NCBI GenBank assembly: GCA_965227145.1 | Contig: OZ245730.1 | Location: forward strand, 4,712,001-4,776,000 | Origin: JACKAQ01 sp965227145 | Lineage (GTDB): Bacteria > Calditrichota > Calditrichia > RBG-13-44-9 > J075 | Length of the DNA: 64,000 nt | Direction of reading: 5' to 3' | Shown here: in pieces, positions 1-8,644 of the stretch | Numbering within the stretch: the stretch's first letter is position 1 | Layout of the letters: each line of letters opens with the position of its first letter | The notes under the pieces: model-generated | Database searches by the model: none | The model's input: the letters and a program-made list of their open reading frames with translations, nothing else | What the model was told of the DNA's origin: nothing | Made by a program: the position numbers and the translations under genes

Positions 1-54
1 TCAGCCACAGCAAAGCAACGCTTGCAGGCAATCGCCATTGGCGAAAAAATGTAA
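1..54 (+). CDS. Possible 3' end of an upstream gene (partial)
   Basis: Frame 1 is open from the first base to a TAA at 52-54 and encodes 17 residues ending in AIAIGEKM. Its composition looks like a normal protein C-terminus. It is too short to assign to a family, and chance openness over 51 bases cannot be excluded. The following 200 bases hold no further gene, so penicillin-binding protein 1A is probably transcribed separately. Confidence 0.3.
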   Translation, partial: SATAKQRLQAIAIGEKM

Positions 55-255
55 ACATATTGATAAAAACCATTGCAATCACGCGTTAAATAAGCCCGGA
101 ATATAGTTTTCAAAACGGCTACATGCCAGGTAAAAAAATGCACATCTGCTCTGCAGATTTTCCAGCAGTTGAAAATCAGCTTGATTTATCCGCATGCATC
201 TCGTACGTTAGCTAACTTAATGATAATTTTGAGGAAAACAAAACACTGATAGCAT

Positions 256-2457
256 ATGTCTGATTCATACAACACAACAGGTTTTAGCGGCGGATTATCG
301 CCAAAAAAGATAGCCGTAATTTCGGCTGCAATCATTGCCGGTATAGCGTTTCTGGTATATTTTGTTTACCTGATTCGCGGGTTGCCGGATCTCACCGATC
401 TGGAAAATGTGAACCCCGCGCAAGCCACCCAACTGCTCTCCGATGACGGTAAAGTGATCCACGAATTATTCACCCAAAGCCGGGTCTGGATTTCGTTCGA
501 ACAGATTCCCGGGTCTGTCATTCAGGCGGCAATTGCCACAGAAGATCGCGCATTTTTTGATCACTGGGGCGTCGATTTGGGGCGTGTTCCGGGTGCCATT
601 CTCGCCAATTTGAAAAATTTCGGGATCAGCCAGGGCTTCAGCACCATCAGCATGCAGGTTGCCCGGAATTTATACGTCAAAAAAATTGGTTTCGAACGCA
701 GTTTGGCCAGAAAACTTCGTGAAATTATAACGGCACTGCAAATTGAGCGCACCTATTCCAAACGGGAAATTATTGAAATGTATTTGAACCTTTCCTATTT
801 CGGGAGAGGCGCATACGGCATCCAAAGTGCCGCAAAAAAATATTTCAGTAAAGATGCCTCCGAGCTGACCGTCGAGGAAGCTGCATTTTTGGTCGGCAGT
901 TTGAAGGGACCGAATAATTATCAGCCACCCAATTTATCGCCCAATGAATTGACCGATGCCGCAGCAGTTACAACAGTAGAATTTCTCCGATCCAAACCGT
1001 CGGCGGAAGAGGATGCCTGGAAAACCAAAATGCGCCGGGCAATGCAGCGCCGCAATATTGTCATGAAAAATATGGTGATCTGCGATTATCTGGCAGAAGT
1101 CGTTTACGACAGCCTAAAAACCGATCCGGTTGCCACCGACCCGTATGAAGACCAGGGCATGATCGCCCCGTATTTCACCGAATACGTTCGGATACAGCTA
1201 AACCAGCTGCAAAAGGAACTCGGGATAAATGTGTATGAAGACGGGCTTCGGGTGTACACAACAATAAATATGACACATCAAACCGCAATGGATTCTGCTA
1301 TTGCGGAGCGAATGCCGGATATCCAAAAAATTGTTGCCCAAAACTTGCTCGGTTGGAAAAAACGGGAAAAGATACCTGATTCTGTGTTCGTAAAAAAATC
1401 GACGGTACAAATCGGTTTTGTGTCGATCAACCACAGCAACGGACATATTTTGGCGATGGTTGGCGGACGTGATTTTGAAGATTCCAAATTCAACCGCGCG
1501 ATTCAGGCGAAACGCCAGCCGGGCTCCACGTTCAAACCATTTCTGTATGCCACCGCCATCGACAACGGCTACACGCCGGTAGATAAATTGCTCAATCAAC
1601 CAGTTGTGCTGATCAATCCGGACGGCACCCGCTGGACACCGGAAAATTTCGATCGCAAAGTGGGCGGGTTAACCACCCTGCGGCAGGGATTGCGCAATTC
1701 GCTGAACCTGATCAGCTCGCGCCTGATTTTGGAAATTCAGCCGCAAAATGTGGTCGAGTACGCCCATCGGATGGGCTTAACCACCGATATTCAGCCATTT
1801 CCCAGCCTGGCGATGGGCAGTTCGGAAGTTATCCCGATGGAGCTGGTCAGCGCATTTGGCGTGTTCGCCAATAGCGGTATTCGGGTGGAGCCGGTATCAA
1901 TACTCAAAATTGAAGATCGCTACGGCAATTTGCTGTGGGAACATCAGCCCAAACGCACCGAATCGCTCAATCGTTCCACCGCATACATTATCACCAATAT
2001 GCTGGAAGATGTGCTCAACAAAGGCACCGGCGGTTCCGCCCGCTGGCGTTGGCATTTTACCGCACCGGCAGCCGGCAAAACCGGCACCACCAACGATTAC
2101 AGCGACGCATGGTTTATGGGTTTCACGCCGCATTTTACCGCTGGCGTTTGGGTCGGATTGGACGATCACACCCTGAAACTCGGTCGCTCCGGCACCGGCG
2201 CAGAATCGGCGTTGCCATTTTGGGCAACCTATATGCGGCTGGTTTACGAAAAATTGAAGCTCCCCGAAGACGGTTTCCGGCAACCGCCCGATGTCATCAA
2301 TCTCAATATTTGTGAAGACAGCGGTAAAATTGCCACCACATTTTGCCCGAAAGTGATTTACAACGAGGTGTTCAAAAGTGATAATCATCCCACCGAAACC
2401 TGCCCGATGCACCCGGGACCGCGCAGCGACCGGGGAAAATACCGGGTGATTTATTGA
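256..2457 (+). CDS. mrcA: Penicillin-binding protein 1A (bifunctional glycosyltransferase/transpeptidase)
   Basis: Class A penicillin-binding protein that polymerises lipid II into glycan strands and cross-links them at the periplasmic face of the inner membrane. At 733 aa it has the usual length. A membrane anchor covers about residues 18-40. The GT51 domain follows, with catalytic Glu96 in EDRAFFDHWG, then the QGFSTISMQVARN and GRGAYGIQSAAKKYF motifs. The transpeptidase domain has the SxxK motif STFK (Ser424, Lys427), SLN (Ser482) and KTGT (Lys608). Start: ATG at 256, because an in-frame TAG at 250-252 prevents extension. The best purine-rich stretch (TTGAGG) lies over 20 bases upstream, so the ribosome site is weak. 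rsgA follows after 33 bases and may be co-transcribed. Confidence 0.96.
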   Translation: MSDSYNTTGFSGGLSPKKIAVISAAIIAGIAFLVYFVYLIRGLPDLTDLENVNPAQATQLLSDDGKVIHELFTQSRVWISFEQIPGSVIQAAIATEDRAFFDHWGVDLGRVPGAILANLKNFGISQGFSTISMQVARNLYVKKIGFERSLARKLREIITALQIERTYSKREIIEMYLNLSYFGRGAYGIQSAAKKYFSKDASELTVEEAAFLVGSLKGPNNYQPPNLSPNELTDAAAVTTVEFLRSKPSAEEDAWKTKMRRAMQRRNIVMKNMVICDYLAEVVYDSLKTDPVATDPYEDQGMIAPYFTEYVRIQLNQLQKELGINVYEDGLRVYTTINMTHQTAMDSAIAERMPDIQKIVAQNLLGWKKREKIPDSVFVKKSTVQIGFVSINHSNGHILAMVGGRDFEDSKFNRAIQAKRQPGSTFKPFLYATAIDNGYTPVDKLLNQPVVLINPDGTRWTPENFDRKVGGLTTLRQGLRNSLNLISSRLILEIQPQNVVEYAHRMGLTTDIQPFPSLAMGSSEVIPMELVSAFGVFANSGIRVEPVSILKIEDRYGNLLWEHQPKRTESLNRSTAYIITNMLEDVLNKGTGGSARWRWHFTAPAAGKTGTTNDYSDAWFMGFTPHFTAGVWVGLDDHTLKLGRSGTGAESALPFWATYMRLVYEKLKLPEDGFRQPPDVINLNICEDSGKIATTFCPKVIYNEVFKSDNHPTETCPMHPGPRSDRGKYRVIY

Positions 2458-2490
2458 TGGGGTGCAGATGAGCCGCATTTCGGGGTGCAA

Positions 2491-3426
2491 ATGAGCGAAA
2501 TCGTTACCGGTAAAGTGCTCAGGGCAACACGGGCAACGTATGAAGTTATGGTGGATCACGCTGTTTTGCAATGCACCATTCGCGGAAAATTGTCTGTGGA
2601 GAACCCCGATTACCGCTCCGTTCGTGTCGGCGATAACGTCACTTTGCGGCGCATTTCCGATAGCGAAGGGGTCATCGAATCTGTTTTGCCGCGCACATCT
2701 CAAATCGAACGGAATATCGAAAGCCGGCAGTATCAAAAGCATATTTTTGCTGTCAATATCGATCAACTGCTGATCATTTTATCCACCAAAAAACCGGCCT
2801 TCAAATCCGGTTTGCTCGACCGCTATCTGGTCATTTCCGAAAAATACCACATCCCGCCGATTATTTGCATCAACAAAATAGATCTCTCCGAACCGGAAGA
2901 TTTTTTGCCGTATCAACATTATTACAGCGAAAAACTGGGCTACCCGTTGATGTTCACATCCGCCAAAACCGGCGAAGGGCTGGACACACTCACCGGAACG
3001 CTGAAAGAACGGGTGAGCGCGCTGGTCGGGCATTCCGGCGTTGGCAAAAGTTCTATCATCCAGGCAATTCAGCCGGAGTTGGATATTCGCACCGCATCGA
3101 TCAGCGAGCGCACCAGCAAAGGGCTGCACACCACCACCCATTCGCAATTGTTTCCGTTGGAAATCGGTGGATTTGTGATGGACACGCCCGGCGTTCGCGA
3201 GCTGGGATTATGGGATATTTACAAAAAAGATTTGTCCGGCTATTTTGTTGATTTTGCTGAAGTTCGCCACAATTGCCAGTTCGCGGACTGCACCCACATC
3301 CACGAACCCGGCTGCGCCGTTAAAGCTGCTGTCGAATGCGGCGATATTTTTGCGGAGCGATACGATAATTACTGCAATATTTTTGACAGCCTCAAATCTG
3401 CCGATCAACAATATCACTACCGCTGA
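2491..3426 (+). CDS. rsgA: Small ribosomal subunit biogenesis GTPase RsgA
   Basis: Circularly permuted GTPase that acts late in 30S subunit maturation. The 311-aa product begins with an OB-fold RNA-binding domain (about residues 1-80). The GTPase motifs follow in permuted order: INKIDL (G4), SAK (G5), GHSGVGKSS (G1/P-loop, about residue 180), the TT switch region and DTPG (G3). The C-terminal zinc finger is visible as C-x4-C-x-H-x5-C in NCQFADCTHIHEPGC. I chose ATG 2491. A GTG two codons earlier (2485) is also possible, and neither has a strong Shine-Dalgarno. It lies 33 bases downstream of the PBP1A gene on the same strand. Confidence 0.95.
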   Translation: MSEIVTGKVLRATRATYEVMVDHAVLQCTIRGKLSVENPDYRSVRVGDNVTLRRISDSEGVIESVLPRTSQIERNIESRQYQKHIFAVNIDQLLIILSTKKPAFKSGLLDRYLVISEKYHIPPIICINKIDLSEPEDFLPYQHYYSEKLGYPLMFTSAKTGEGLDTLTGTLKERVSALVGHSGVGKSSIIQAIQPELDIRTASISERTSKGLHTTTHSQLFPLEIGGFVMDTPGVRELGLWDIYKKDLSGYFVDFAEVRHNCQFADCTHIHEPGCAVKAAVECGDIFAERYDNYCNIFDSLKSADQQYHYR

Positions 3427-3490
3427 TTTCTCATTCGATAAAACGACACACTTCTTTGCCAAAAAAACATAAGTGCACAGAAAATAATCC

Positions 3491-3520
3491 ATCTCGTTGC
3501 GAAACTCCTGCTTCGCAACG
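3491..3520. repeat. REP-like palindrome, copy 1
   Basis: A 9-bp perfect stem, CGTTGCGAA (3495-3503) with TTCGCAACG (3512-3520), encloses the loop ACTCCTGC and is preceded by ATCT. It lies in the gap between the convergent rsgA and radical SAM genes. A second copy with a different but still self-complementary stem is at 16230-16257. It may act as an RNA hairpin in the shared 3' region. The flanks do not show the T-run expected of an intrinsic terminator. Confidence 0.6.
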
Positions 3521-3554
3521 CCATTGATTTTCTCCCAACAACACACAATTTTCA

Positions 3555-4622
3555 TCAAAAAAAGCTAAGCTGCGTGCCGTTCGGGTGGCGAAAATGGGCG
3601 GTGGACAATTGATGCCGCTGACGCTGATCGCCAAGCCCTAATTTTTTGGAAGTAAGTTGAAACATGCTCCGCACCTGATCCGCAAACGGGCCATCGCCGC
3701 GCATGCGTTGGTGAAATTGCGGATTGTTCAATTTACCGTCGCGCATGTTGCGCAGGCGGTTGAGCACTTTTTCCCGGCGATCGGGGAAGTGCCGTTCCAG
3801 CCAATCGCTAAAAATATCTTTCAATCCGTATGGCAATCGCAAAATGATGTATCCGGAAAATGACGCGCCAGCCTCAACCGCGGCGGTCAAAATCGCCGGA
3901 ATTTCGTGATCGTTCAATCCCGGAATGATCGGCGCAACCATCACGCCCACCGGAATGCCCGCTTTCGCCAGTTCAGAAATCGCCGCCAAACGGCGTTTCG
4001 GCAGCGATGCCCGGGGTTCCATTTTTCGCGCCAGCGAATTGTCCAGCGTGGTGATGGAAACGGCAACCGCAGCCGTGCGGAAGCTCGCCAATTCGGAAAG
4101 CAAATCGATATCCCGCGTAATCAGGTGATTTTTGGTGATCAGCGCAACCGGATTGCGAAATTCCGCCAACACTTCCAGACATTGCCGGGTAACTTGAAAA
4201 TGCCGCTCCGCCGGTTGATACGGATCGGTATTTCCGCTGAGCGCGATGGTTTGCGGCTGCCATTTTGGCGCGGACAATTCCTTTCGCAGCAATCTTGCGG
4301 CGTCCATTTTTACAAAAATTTTCGATTCGAAATCGAGTCCGGCAGAAAATCCCAAAAACTCATGACTCGGTCGAGCGAAACAATACACACAGCCGTGTTC
4401 GCAGCCGCGATAGGGATTGATCCCCGCGTCAAACGGAATATCCGGGCTGTCGTTGTATGCGATAATCGTTTTGGTAGTATCGTTAAAATATTGGGTTTTC
4501 AGCGGTGGCAGCTCGTCATCCGGCGCAAGTGCGCTGAAATCCGGCTCGTATTGCAGTTGCTCAAATCGACCGGCGGGATTTTCGCCCGCGCCGCGACCTT
4601 TGGCGGGTGCTTTGGCAATCAT
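3555..4622 (-). CDS. Radical SAM protein, SplB-like (PA0069 family)
   Basis: This 355-aa protein has an unusual radical SAM cluster motif, C-x3-C-x2-C (Cys74, Cys78 and Cys81 in GCEHGCVYC), followed by FARPSHEFLGFSAG. That is the signature of the PA0069/spore-photoproduct-lyase-like branch. These enzymes bind a 4Fe-4S cluster and S-adenosylmethionine. The substrate of this branch is not established. GNTDPYQPAE and PIIPGLNDHEI are further family blocks. The start at ATG 4622 gives a family-like N-terminus with a weak ribosome site. It stands alone, convergent with rsgA, and is separated by about 60 bases from the kinase gene to its right. No role in DNA repair should be assumed. Confidence 0.85.
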   Translation of the reverse strand: MIAKAPAKGRGAGENPAGRFEQLQYEPDFSALAPDDELPPLKTQYFNDTTKTIIAYNDSPDIPFDAGINPYRGCEHGCVYCFARPSHEFLGFSAGLDFESKIFVKMDAARLLRKELSAPKWQPQTIALSGNTDPYQPAERHFQVTRQCLEVLAEFRNPVALITKNHLITRDIDLLSELASFRTAAVAVSITTLDNSLARKMEPRASLPKRRLAAISELAKAGIPVGVMVAPIIPGLNDHEIPAILTAAVEAGASFSGYIILRLPYGLKDIFSDWLERHFPDRREKVLNRLRNMRDGKLNNPQFHQRMRGDGPFADQVRSMFQLTSKKLGLGDQRQRHQLSTAHFRHPNGTQLSFF

Positions 4623-4683
4623 ATTTTCTCACTATTTTTGACCTGCTCAATATAGTGAAACTATGTATACCAAATCAAGAATT

Positions 4684-5565
4684 TTATTGGGGCAACGCCA
4701 GCCGGACAGCGCCCGGCAGCACCTCCACGGTGATCAGCGCATCGCTGGCATGCGGGTCGCCATCGGTGTGGATCGGTTGGGGATTTTTGCGATAAATGAT
4801 TACTTTGGCAGCCTGATAAATTTCCATCTCGGGCAGTTGGTCAATGTGCCCGGAAAACAATTTGGGAAGGTTTCGCAAAGCTTTGCCGACTTTGACGGGA
4901 TTGAGCACACATATGTCGATCAGCCCGTCATCCGGTTTAGCGTTCGGTGCGATGGTTGCGCCGATGCCAAATTGCGGCAGATTGGCAAAACTGAGCAGCA
5001 ACGGCGCGCGCTCCAGTTTACGATCGGGCAGTTGGATAATCACATTTTGCGGATGATACCGGAAAAATTCCCGAACGCCGATCACAAAATACGGCACGGG
5101 TCCGCGCATTTTTACGCCGTCAAACATATCGCTGATCACCGCGTCGAGCCCGGCGCCGGCAACGTTGAAAAAGTATTCATTATTAATTTTACCAACATCA
5201 ATGTTGTGAAATTGCGGCTTCAGCAACGCCTCGATGGCCAGTTTTTGTTTCAGCGGAATGTCCATATTCCGGGCAAATCCGTTGCCGGAACCCGCCGGAA
5301 TAACGCCGAGCGCGGTTTGGGTGCCAATCAATCCCTGCCCGATTTCGTTGATTGTGCCATCACCACCGACCGCCACAACCATATCCGAACCGGATTTGGC
5401 AGCATTTCGCGCCAGCTCAATGCCGTGGCTGCGGTGCCCGGTTTTCAGCACTTCGTATTCAACGCCGCTGTTTTTCCAAATATCGTCAATCCAGTGAACA
5501 ATTTTCGCCGGACTGCGATTGATGCCAAAAATTGGATTAATAATGAAGGTGACTTTTTTTAACAT
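4684..5565 (-). CDS. Diacylglycerol kinase family lipid kinase (YegS/BmrU-like)
   Basis: The 293-aa protein has the DAGK catalytic domain: INPIFG near the N-terminus, GGDGTINEIGQGL as the nucleotide-binding loop and PAGSGNGFARN as the second glycine-rich motif. The C-terminal beta-sandwich includes IHTDGDP. The family phosphorylates lipid substrates such as diacylglycerol at the inner face of the membrane. The precise substrate cannot be read from sequence. ATG 5565 is preferred, since the frame extends four codons further only to a TTG. No clear Shine-Dalgarno is present. It is co-directional with miaA, which ends 78 bases upstream. Confidence 0.9.
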   Translation of the reverse strand: MLKKVTFIINPIFGINRSPAKIVHWIDDIWKNSGVEYEVLKTGHRSHGIELARNAAKSGSDMVVAVGGDGTINEIGQGLIGTQTALGVIPAGSGNGFARNMDIPLKQKLAIEALLKPQFHNIDVGKINNEYFFNVAGAGLDAVISDMFDGVKMRGPVPYFVIGVREFFRYHPQNVIIQLPDRKLERAPLLLSFANLPQFGIGATIAPNAKPDDGLIDICVLNPVKVGKALRNLPKLFSGHIDQLPEMEIYQAAKVIIYRKNPQPIHTDGDPHASDALITVEVLPGAVRLALPQ

Positions 5566-5642
5566 GAGTTTTTTCAACAGTTTGTCAAATCGTGATTTCG
5601 CGTGGTTAACCGACGTTCATCAGCCCGATTTTTACGCATCTT

Positions 5643-6611
5643 TTAAGCGATTCGCAACAACTTTTTAAAAAGCCCATCGCGGGCATCGGCGTTGCTCATT
5701 TCCGGGGAAATTTCCAGCCAGTGCACATCACTTTCGCCGCGAAACCAGGTGAACTGCCGTTTGGCGTATCGCCGGGAATTTTGTTTCACCAACTCCTTGC
5801 AGGTGAACAAATCCGTTTCGCCGTTCAGATATGCGGCTACCTCTTTGTAACCGACTGAATTCATTGCGTTTAGGTTTGTTGAAAATCCGCGATCGAGCAG
5901 GCTGCGAACTTCGTCCGCCAACCCGAGATCGAACATTTCCTCCACCCGTTGATTGATGCGGGCATACAGCGATTTTCGCTCCATCGTGAGCGCGATTTTG
6001 ATCCAGCCGAACGGCGCGGGATCGCGGTTTTCCTGCTGAATCTGGCTCATCGGTTTCCCGGTGATGTGATACACTTCCAGCGCCCGCAACACCCGTTTTA
6101 TGCTGTTCGGATGAGTTTTGGATGCCAGTTCCGGGTCGATGGTTGCAAATTCGGCAAACAAATTTTCGATGCCCTCGTTCGCCAGTCGTTTGTTGAGCTG
6201 CTCGCGAAGCTGTTCATCTTTGGCATCGAGGTTAAAAAAGCCGTCCAGCAGCGCGCGAATATACAATCCGGAGCCGCCGACAATCACCGGCAGCCTGCCG
6301 CGATCAAAAATTTCCGCGACGGTTTGCCGGGCATCGCGGCTGTATTCGCCGGCGCTGTAATCCGCATCCGGATCCAGAATATCGATAAAATGATGCGGCG
6401 CAACAGCCTGCTCCGCTGCGGTCGGTTTCGCCGTGCCGATATCCATATATTTGTAGATTTGCCGGGAATCTGCCGATACAATTTCCGCAGGAACCGCATC
6501 CGCCACTGCCAGCGACAGCGCCGTTTTCCCGATACCGGTTGGCCCGCAAATGACCAAAACGGTGTTGGGTGGAAATTTGAAATTTGAAATTTGAAATTTG
6601 GAAGCGTTCAT
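5643..6611 (-). CDS. miaA: tRNA dimethylallyltransferase MiaA
   Basis: MiaA transfers dimethylallyl to N6 of A37 in tRNAs that read UNN codons. The 322-aa sequence shows the P-loop GPTGIGKT (about residues 23-30), SADSRQIYKYMDIGTAKP, GGSGLYIRALLDG and the C-terminal YAKRQFTWFR. The first 15 or so residues (MNASKFQISNFKF) are not family-like. They are encoded by a run of the heptamer AAATTTG at 6573-6599. The gene therefore appears to have acquired a repeat-encoded N-terminal extension, and the native start may have been close to TVLVICGP. The frameshifted four-helix-bundle gene ends 2 bases upstream of this start. Confidence 0.94.
   Translation of the reverse strand: MNASKFQISNFKFPPNTVLVICGPTGIGKTALSLAVADAVPAEIVSADSRQIYKYMDIGTAKPTAAEQAVAPHHFIDILDPDADYSAGEYSRDARQTVAEIFDRGRLPVIVGGSGLYIRALLDGFFNLDAKDEQLREQLNKRLANEGIENLFAEFATIDPELASKTHPNSIKRVLRALEVYHITGKPMSQIQQENRDPAPFGWIKIALTMERKSLYARINQRVEEMFDLGLADEVRSLLDRGFSTNLNAMNSVGYKEVAAYLNGETDLFTCKELVKQNSRRYAKRQFTWFRGESDVHWLEISPEMSNADARDGLFKKLLRIA
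6573..6599 (+). repeat. Heptamer repeat (AAATTTG), left arm of an inverted pair
   Basis: Almost four copies of AAATTTG in tandem (period 7). The array encodes the atypical N-terminus of MiaA. Its reverse complement, CAAATTT, makes up the array at 6981-7008, so the two arrays form an inverted pair bracketing the four-helix-bundle pseudogene. Confidence 0.8.
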
Positions 6612-6613
6612 TT

Positions 6614-6963
6614 TCAGCTAGTGCTTTTGATAAAGCTGTTAAATTTTGGACCTAGTTCATCGATAATTTTGGTCAGTTTTTCAACTGTGTCTTTTTCAAC
6701 AATCCCGCGCCGAATAGCCTTTCTCAGCCAACATTTGGTTTCTTCAAAAGAACCTCTGGCGTAAATATAAAATTTTTTCCGGTCAGGCGTTGTGAACCGA
6801 CCGTATCCCTCTGCAATATTTGCTGCAATACTGTCGCTTGATCGTATAATTTGGTAACCGATCGTATTTTGGGCTTTTTTGTCCCAACGACGTACTCATT
6901 CCAAATAATGTCGGATAACGTTTCAGACAGGCTGTAAACATCTAAATCCGTAAGCTTAATCAT
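6614..6963 (-). pseudogene. Frameshifted four-helix-bundle protein (23S rRNA IVS-type family)
   Basis: Two overlapping frames together encode one family member. The first gives MIKLTDLDVYSLSETLSDIIWNEYV from ATG 6963. The second resumes at WDKKAQNTIG and continues with SSDSIAANIAEGYGRF, FYIYARGSFEETKCWLRKA and a C-terminus of SFIKSTS, ending at TGA 6614-6616. The frames switch by a one-base loss (or two-base gain) between about 6884 and 6898, and a TGA at 6896-6898 closes the second frame just upstream. The family (TIGR02436-like four-helix bundle) has no firmly known biochemical role. The unshifted frame would make an 80-residue product with an aberrant C-terminus. A sequencing or assembly error is the main alternative to a real mutation. 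Confidence 0.8.
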
Positions 6964-6966
6964 CAC

Positions 6967-7944
6967 TTAATCGCCCATTTCAAATTTCAAATTTCTATTT
7001 TCAAATTTCACATCCAAAAAATTGGAAACAACAGCAATCCACGCCGCATTATCCTTTTTCAAAAACACCTCGTGACCGGAATTTTCGAAAATCGCCAGTT
7101 GCTTTTCACCCGCCAGATTTTCGAAAATGTCATCGATTTCGGTACGGGAAACGCGCCGGTCTTTTGCGCCATGCGAGAGCAGCGTTTTCGTCGATATCGA
7201 TCGGGCGTATTCAACCGGGCAATGGGCAAACGCGTTGAATCCGCTTTGCGATCCGCCGTAAAACAGCAACAAATCTGCAAACGGAAATGCGGGGACGTTC
7301 ATCGCCGCAAATCGCTGATACACCGCATCGCGCATGCTCCCGAACGGGCTTTCGATGATAATCTGATCCGGCGAAATATCGAAATCTGCGACCGCTTTCA
7401 TGATGGACACCGCGCCCATCGAAACGCCGAACAACACCAGTTTGTCATCCGGAAAACGGTATTTCATCAGCGCAAAAGCCGCCGCCACATCGCGACTTTC
7501 CCGAAAACCGAGGGTGGTTGTTTGTCCGGCGGAACCGCCGTTTCCCGACAAATCCACCAAAAAAGCAGAATACCCTAACTTATTAAATTCGGCAGCATAC
7601 GATAGCAAACTCGATTTTGAACTGGCGTATCCGTGAAACAAAATCACGACGCCGTTGTGATTTTCAACGGAAATCAGCCAGCCTTCCAACTGTCCGATGC
7701 TGTCAAAATAGATGGTTTCGTGCGGCAAATCCGGCTCTTTTTTATTCACCGGTTTTGGGACACTGGCGCCCCAAAACAGCACACCAATTTTTTCGGTGAG
7801 GCTCAATTCTTCGGGCTTTTTGGTTTTTTCGGAATGGCTGTCGGAAAAATGGGTAAAGCGGTAAGCATGGTTGAATGCGATGAGGTTGCAGAAGAGAAAA
7901 ATGGCCAGCAGCCATAATGAAATTCTTTTAAAAGTCTGTTTCAT
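6967..7944 (-). CDS. Alpha/beta hydrolase with N-terminal membrane anchor
   Basis: 325-aa serine hydrolase. The first 25 residues contain a hydrophobic segment (LWLLAIFLFCNLIAF), so it is exported or membrane-anchored. The fold is supported by VVILFHGYASSKSS (oxyanion HG), the nucleophile elbow GVSMGAVS, a likely Asp in HGAKDRRVS and a C-terminal His in NSGHEVF. Substrate unknown. The last residues (KFENRNLKFEMGD) are encoded by the CAAATTT repeat array, so the true domain ends at about residue 310 and the tail is repeat-derived. The PIN toxin gene ends 7 bases upstream of its start, so the genes may share a transcript. Confidence 0.85.
   Translation of the reverse strand: MKQTFKRISLWLLAIFLFCNLIAFNHAYRFTHFSDSHSEKTKKPEELSLTEKIGVLFWGASVPKPVNKKEPDLPHETIYFDSIGQLEGWLISVENHNGVVILFHGYASSKSSLLSYAAEFNKLGYSAFLVDLSGNGGSAGQTTTLGFRESRDVAAAFALMKYRFPDDKLVLFGVSMGAVSIMKAVADFDISPDQIIIESPFGSMRDAVYQRFAAMNVPAFPFADLLLFYGGSQSGFNAFAHCPVEYARSISTKTLLSHGAKDRRVSRTEIDDIFENLAGEKQLAIFENSGHEVFLKKDNAAWIAVVSNFLDVKFENRNLKFEMGD
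6981..7008 (+). repeat. Heptamer repeat (CAAATTT), right arm of the inverted pair
   Basis: Four heptamer units: CAAATTT, CAAATTT, CTATTTT (degenerate), CAAATTT. It is the reverse complement of the array at 6573-6599 and encodes the odd C-terminal tail of the alpha/beta hydrolase. The two arrays lie on either side of the four-helix-bundle pseudogene, about 380 bases apart. Confidence 0.78.
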
Positions 7945-7951
7945 TCTTAAA

Positions 7952-8368
7952 CTATATGCTTAACATCGCCAAATACTCTTTTGGTGAATAAACTGGCAAA
8001 TCACTCGCTTTGAAATGTTTTTTATTCCGGGTGATAATATAATCCATTGATGCACTTTTAGCGGCATAATACTGGATGGCATCTTCGAAATCCGTGAAAT
8101 CCGAGTTCAATGCCTGGTCAATCTGAACATTATTGAGAGGCACTAAATTTATGATAATTCGCAACTTGCGTAAGCTTTGAAGTGCGTATTCTTTCGATTT
8201 CATCTTTTGTAAAATATAATTTATGTTTGCGAATACCAATGGTGATGTGTAGCCAGCCGATATGTTTTTCTCAACTAATTTCAGCAAATCTGCTGAATGC
8301 AAATAAAATGGTTCCCGCCTGGCGAATACGTCCAAAATTATATCTGAATCAATGAACAATTTGTGCAT
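7952..8368 (-). CDS. PIN-domain toxin (VapC-like ribonuclease)
   Basis: 138-aa PIN domain of usual toxin length. The N-terminal acidic residues are in FIDSDIILDVFARREPF, with further conserved acids in DFTDFEDAIQYYAA and ITRNKKHFKASDLPVYSPKEYL near the end. These match the four-acid metal site of PIN nucleases. VapC-type toxins cleave RNA when released from their antitoxin. ATG 8368 overlaps the stop of the upstream antitoxin gene by one base (TGATG), which indicates translational coupling. The cleavage target cannot be predicted. Confidence 0.88.
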   Translation of the reverse strand: MHKLFIDSDIILDVFARREPFYLHSADLLKLVEKNISAGYTSPLVFANINYILQKMKSKEYALQSLRKLRIIINLVPLNNVQIDQALNSDFTDFEDAIQYYAAKSASMDYIITRNKKHFKASDLPVYSPKEYLAMLSI

Positions 8369-8616
8369 CAATATTTTTCCATAAGATATTTGGCATATTC
8401 CGCTTTTTCATCAAAATCTTCCGGTAGGTCTATGATTCCGGATAATTCCTGAACAATTGGCGTTAATTCAAGATCATCAGATTTTTTTTCACGATCTGTA
8501 AGCGATTTGAAATAGTTTTCCACCAAAGCAGATAAACTTGTGTTGTGGGAACGCGCATAGTTTTTGGCATCTTCAATAATGTTTTTTCTCAACTTAAGCG
8601 TTAATTTTGTATCCAT
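8368..8616 (-). CDS. Antitoxin of the PIN toxin (ribbon-helix-helix-like)
   Basis: 82-aa protein beginning MDTKLTLKLRKNIIEDAKNY, a beta strand followed by helices as in DUF6364/ribbon-helix-helix antitoxins. A flexible acidic C-terminus (DDLELTPIVQELSGIIDLPEDFDEK) would wrap the toxin. It precedes and overlaps the PIN gene, the usual antitoxin-first order. It probably represses its own promoter: a well-formed promoter lies 29 bases upstream of the start, with ACGTAT half-sites around it. Confidence 0.85.
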   Translation of the reverse strand: MDTKLTLKLRKNIIEDAKNYARSHNTSLSALVENYFKSLTDREKKSDDLELTPIVQELSGIIDLPEDFDEKAEYAKYLMEKY

Positions 8617-8644
8617 ATTTTCTACCTCACGTCAATACGTCCTA

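Noticed and set aside
4663..5562. 299-codon plus-strand open frame
   Set aside because: Complement of the DAGK-family gene. The minus-strand product has the GGDGTINE motif, while this one has none.
6573..7008. Heptamer arrays considered as a CRISPR or satellite
   Set aside because: Units are 7 bases and contiguous without spacers, so not CRISPR. Kept as repeats flanking the pseudogene.
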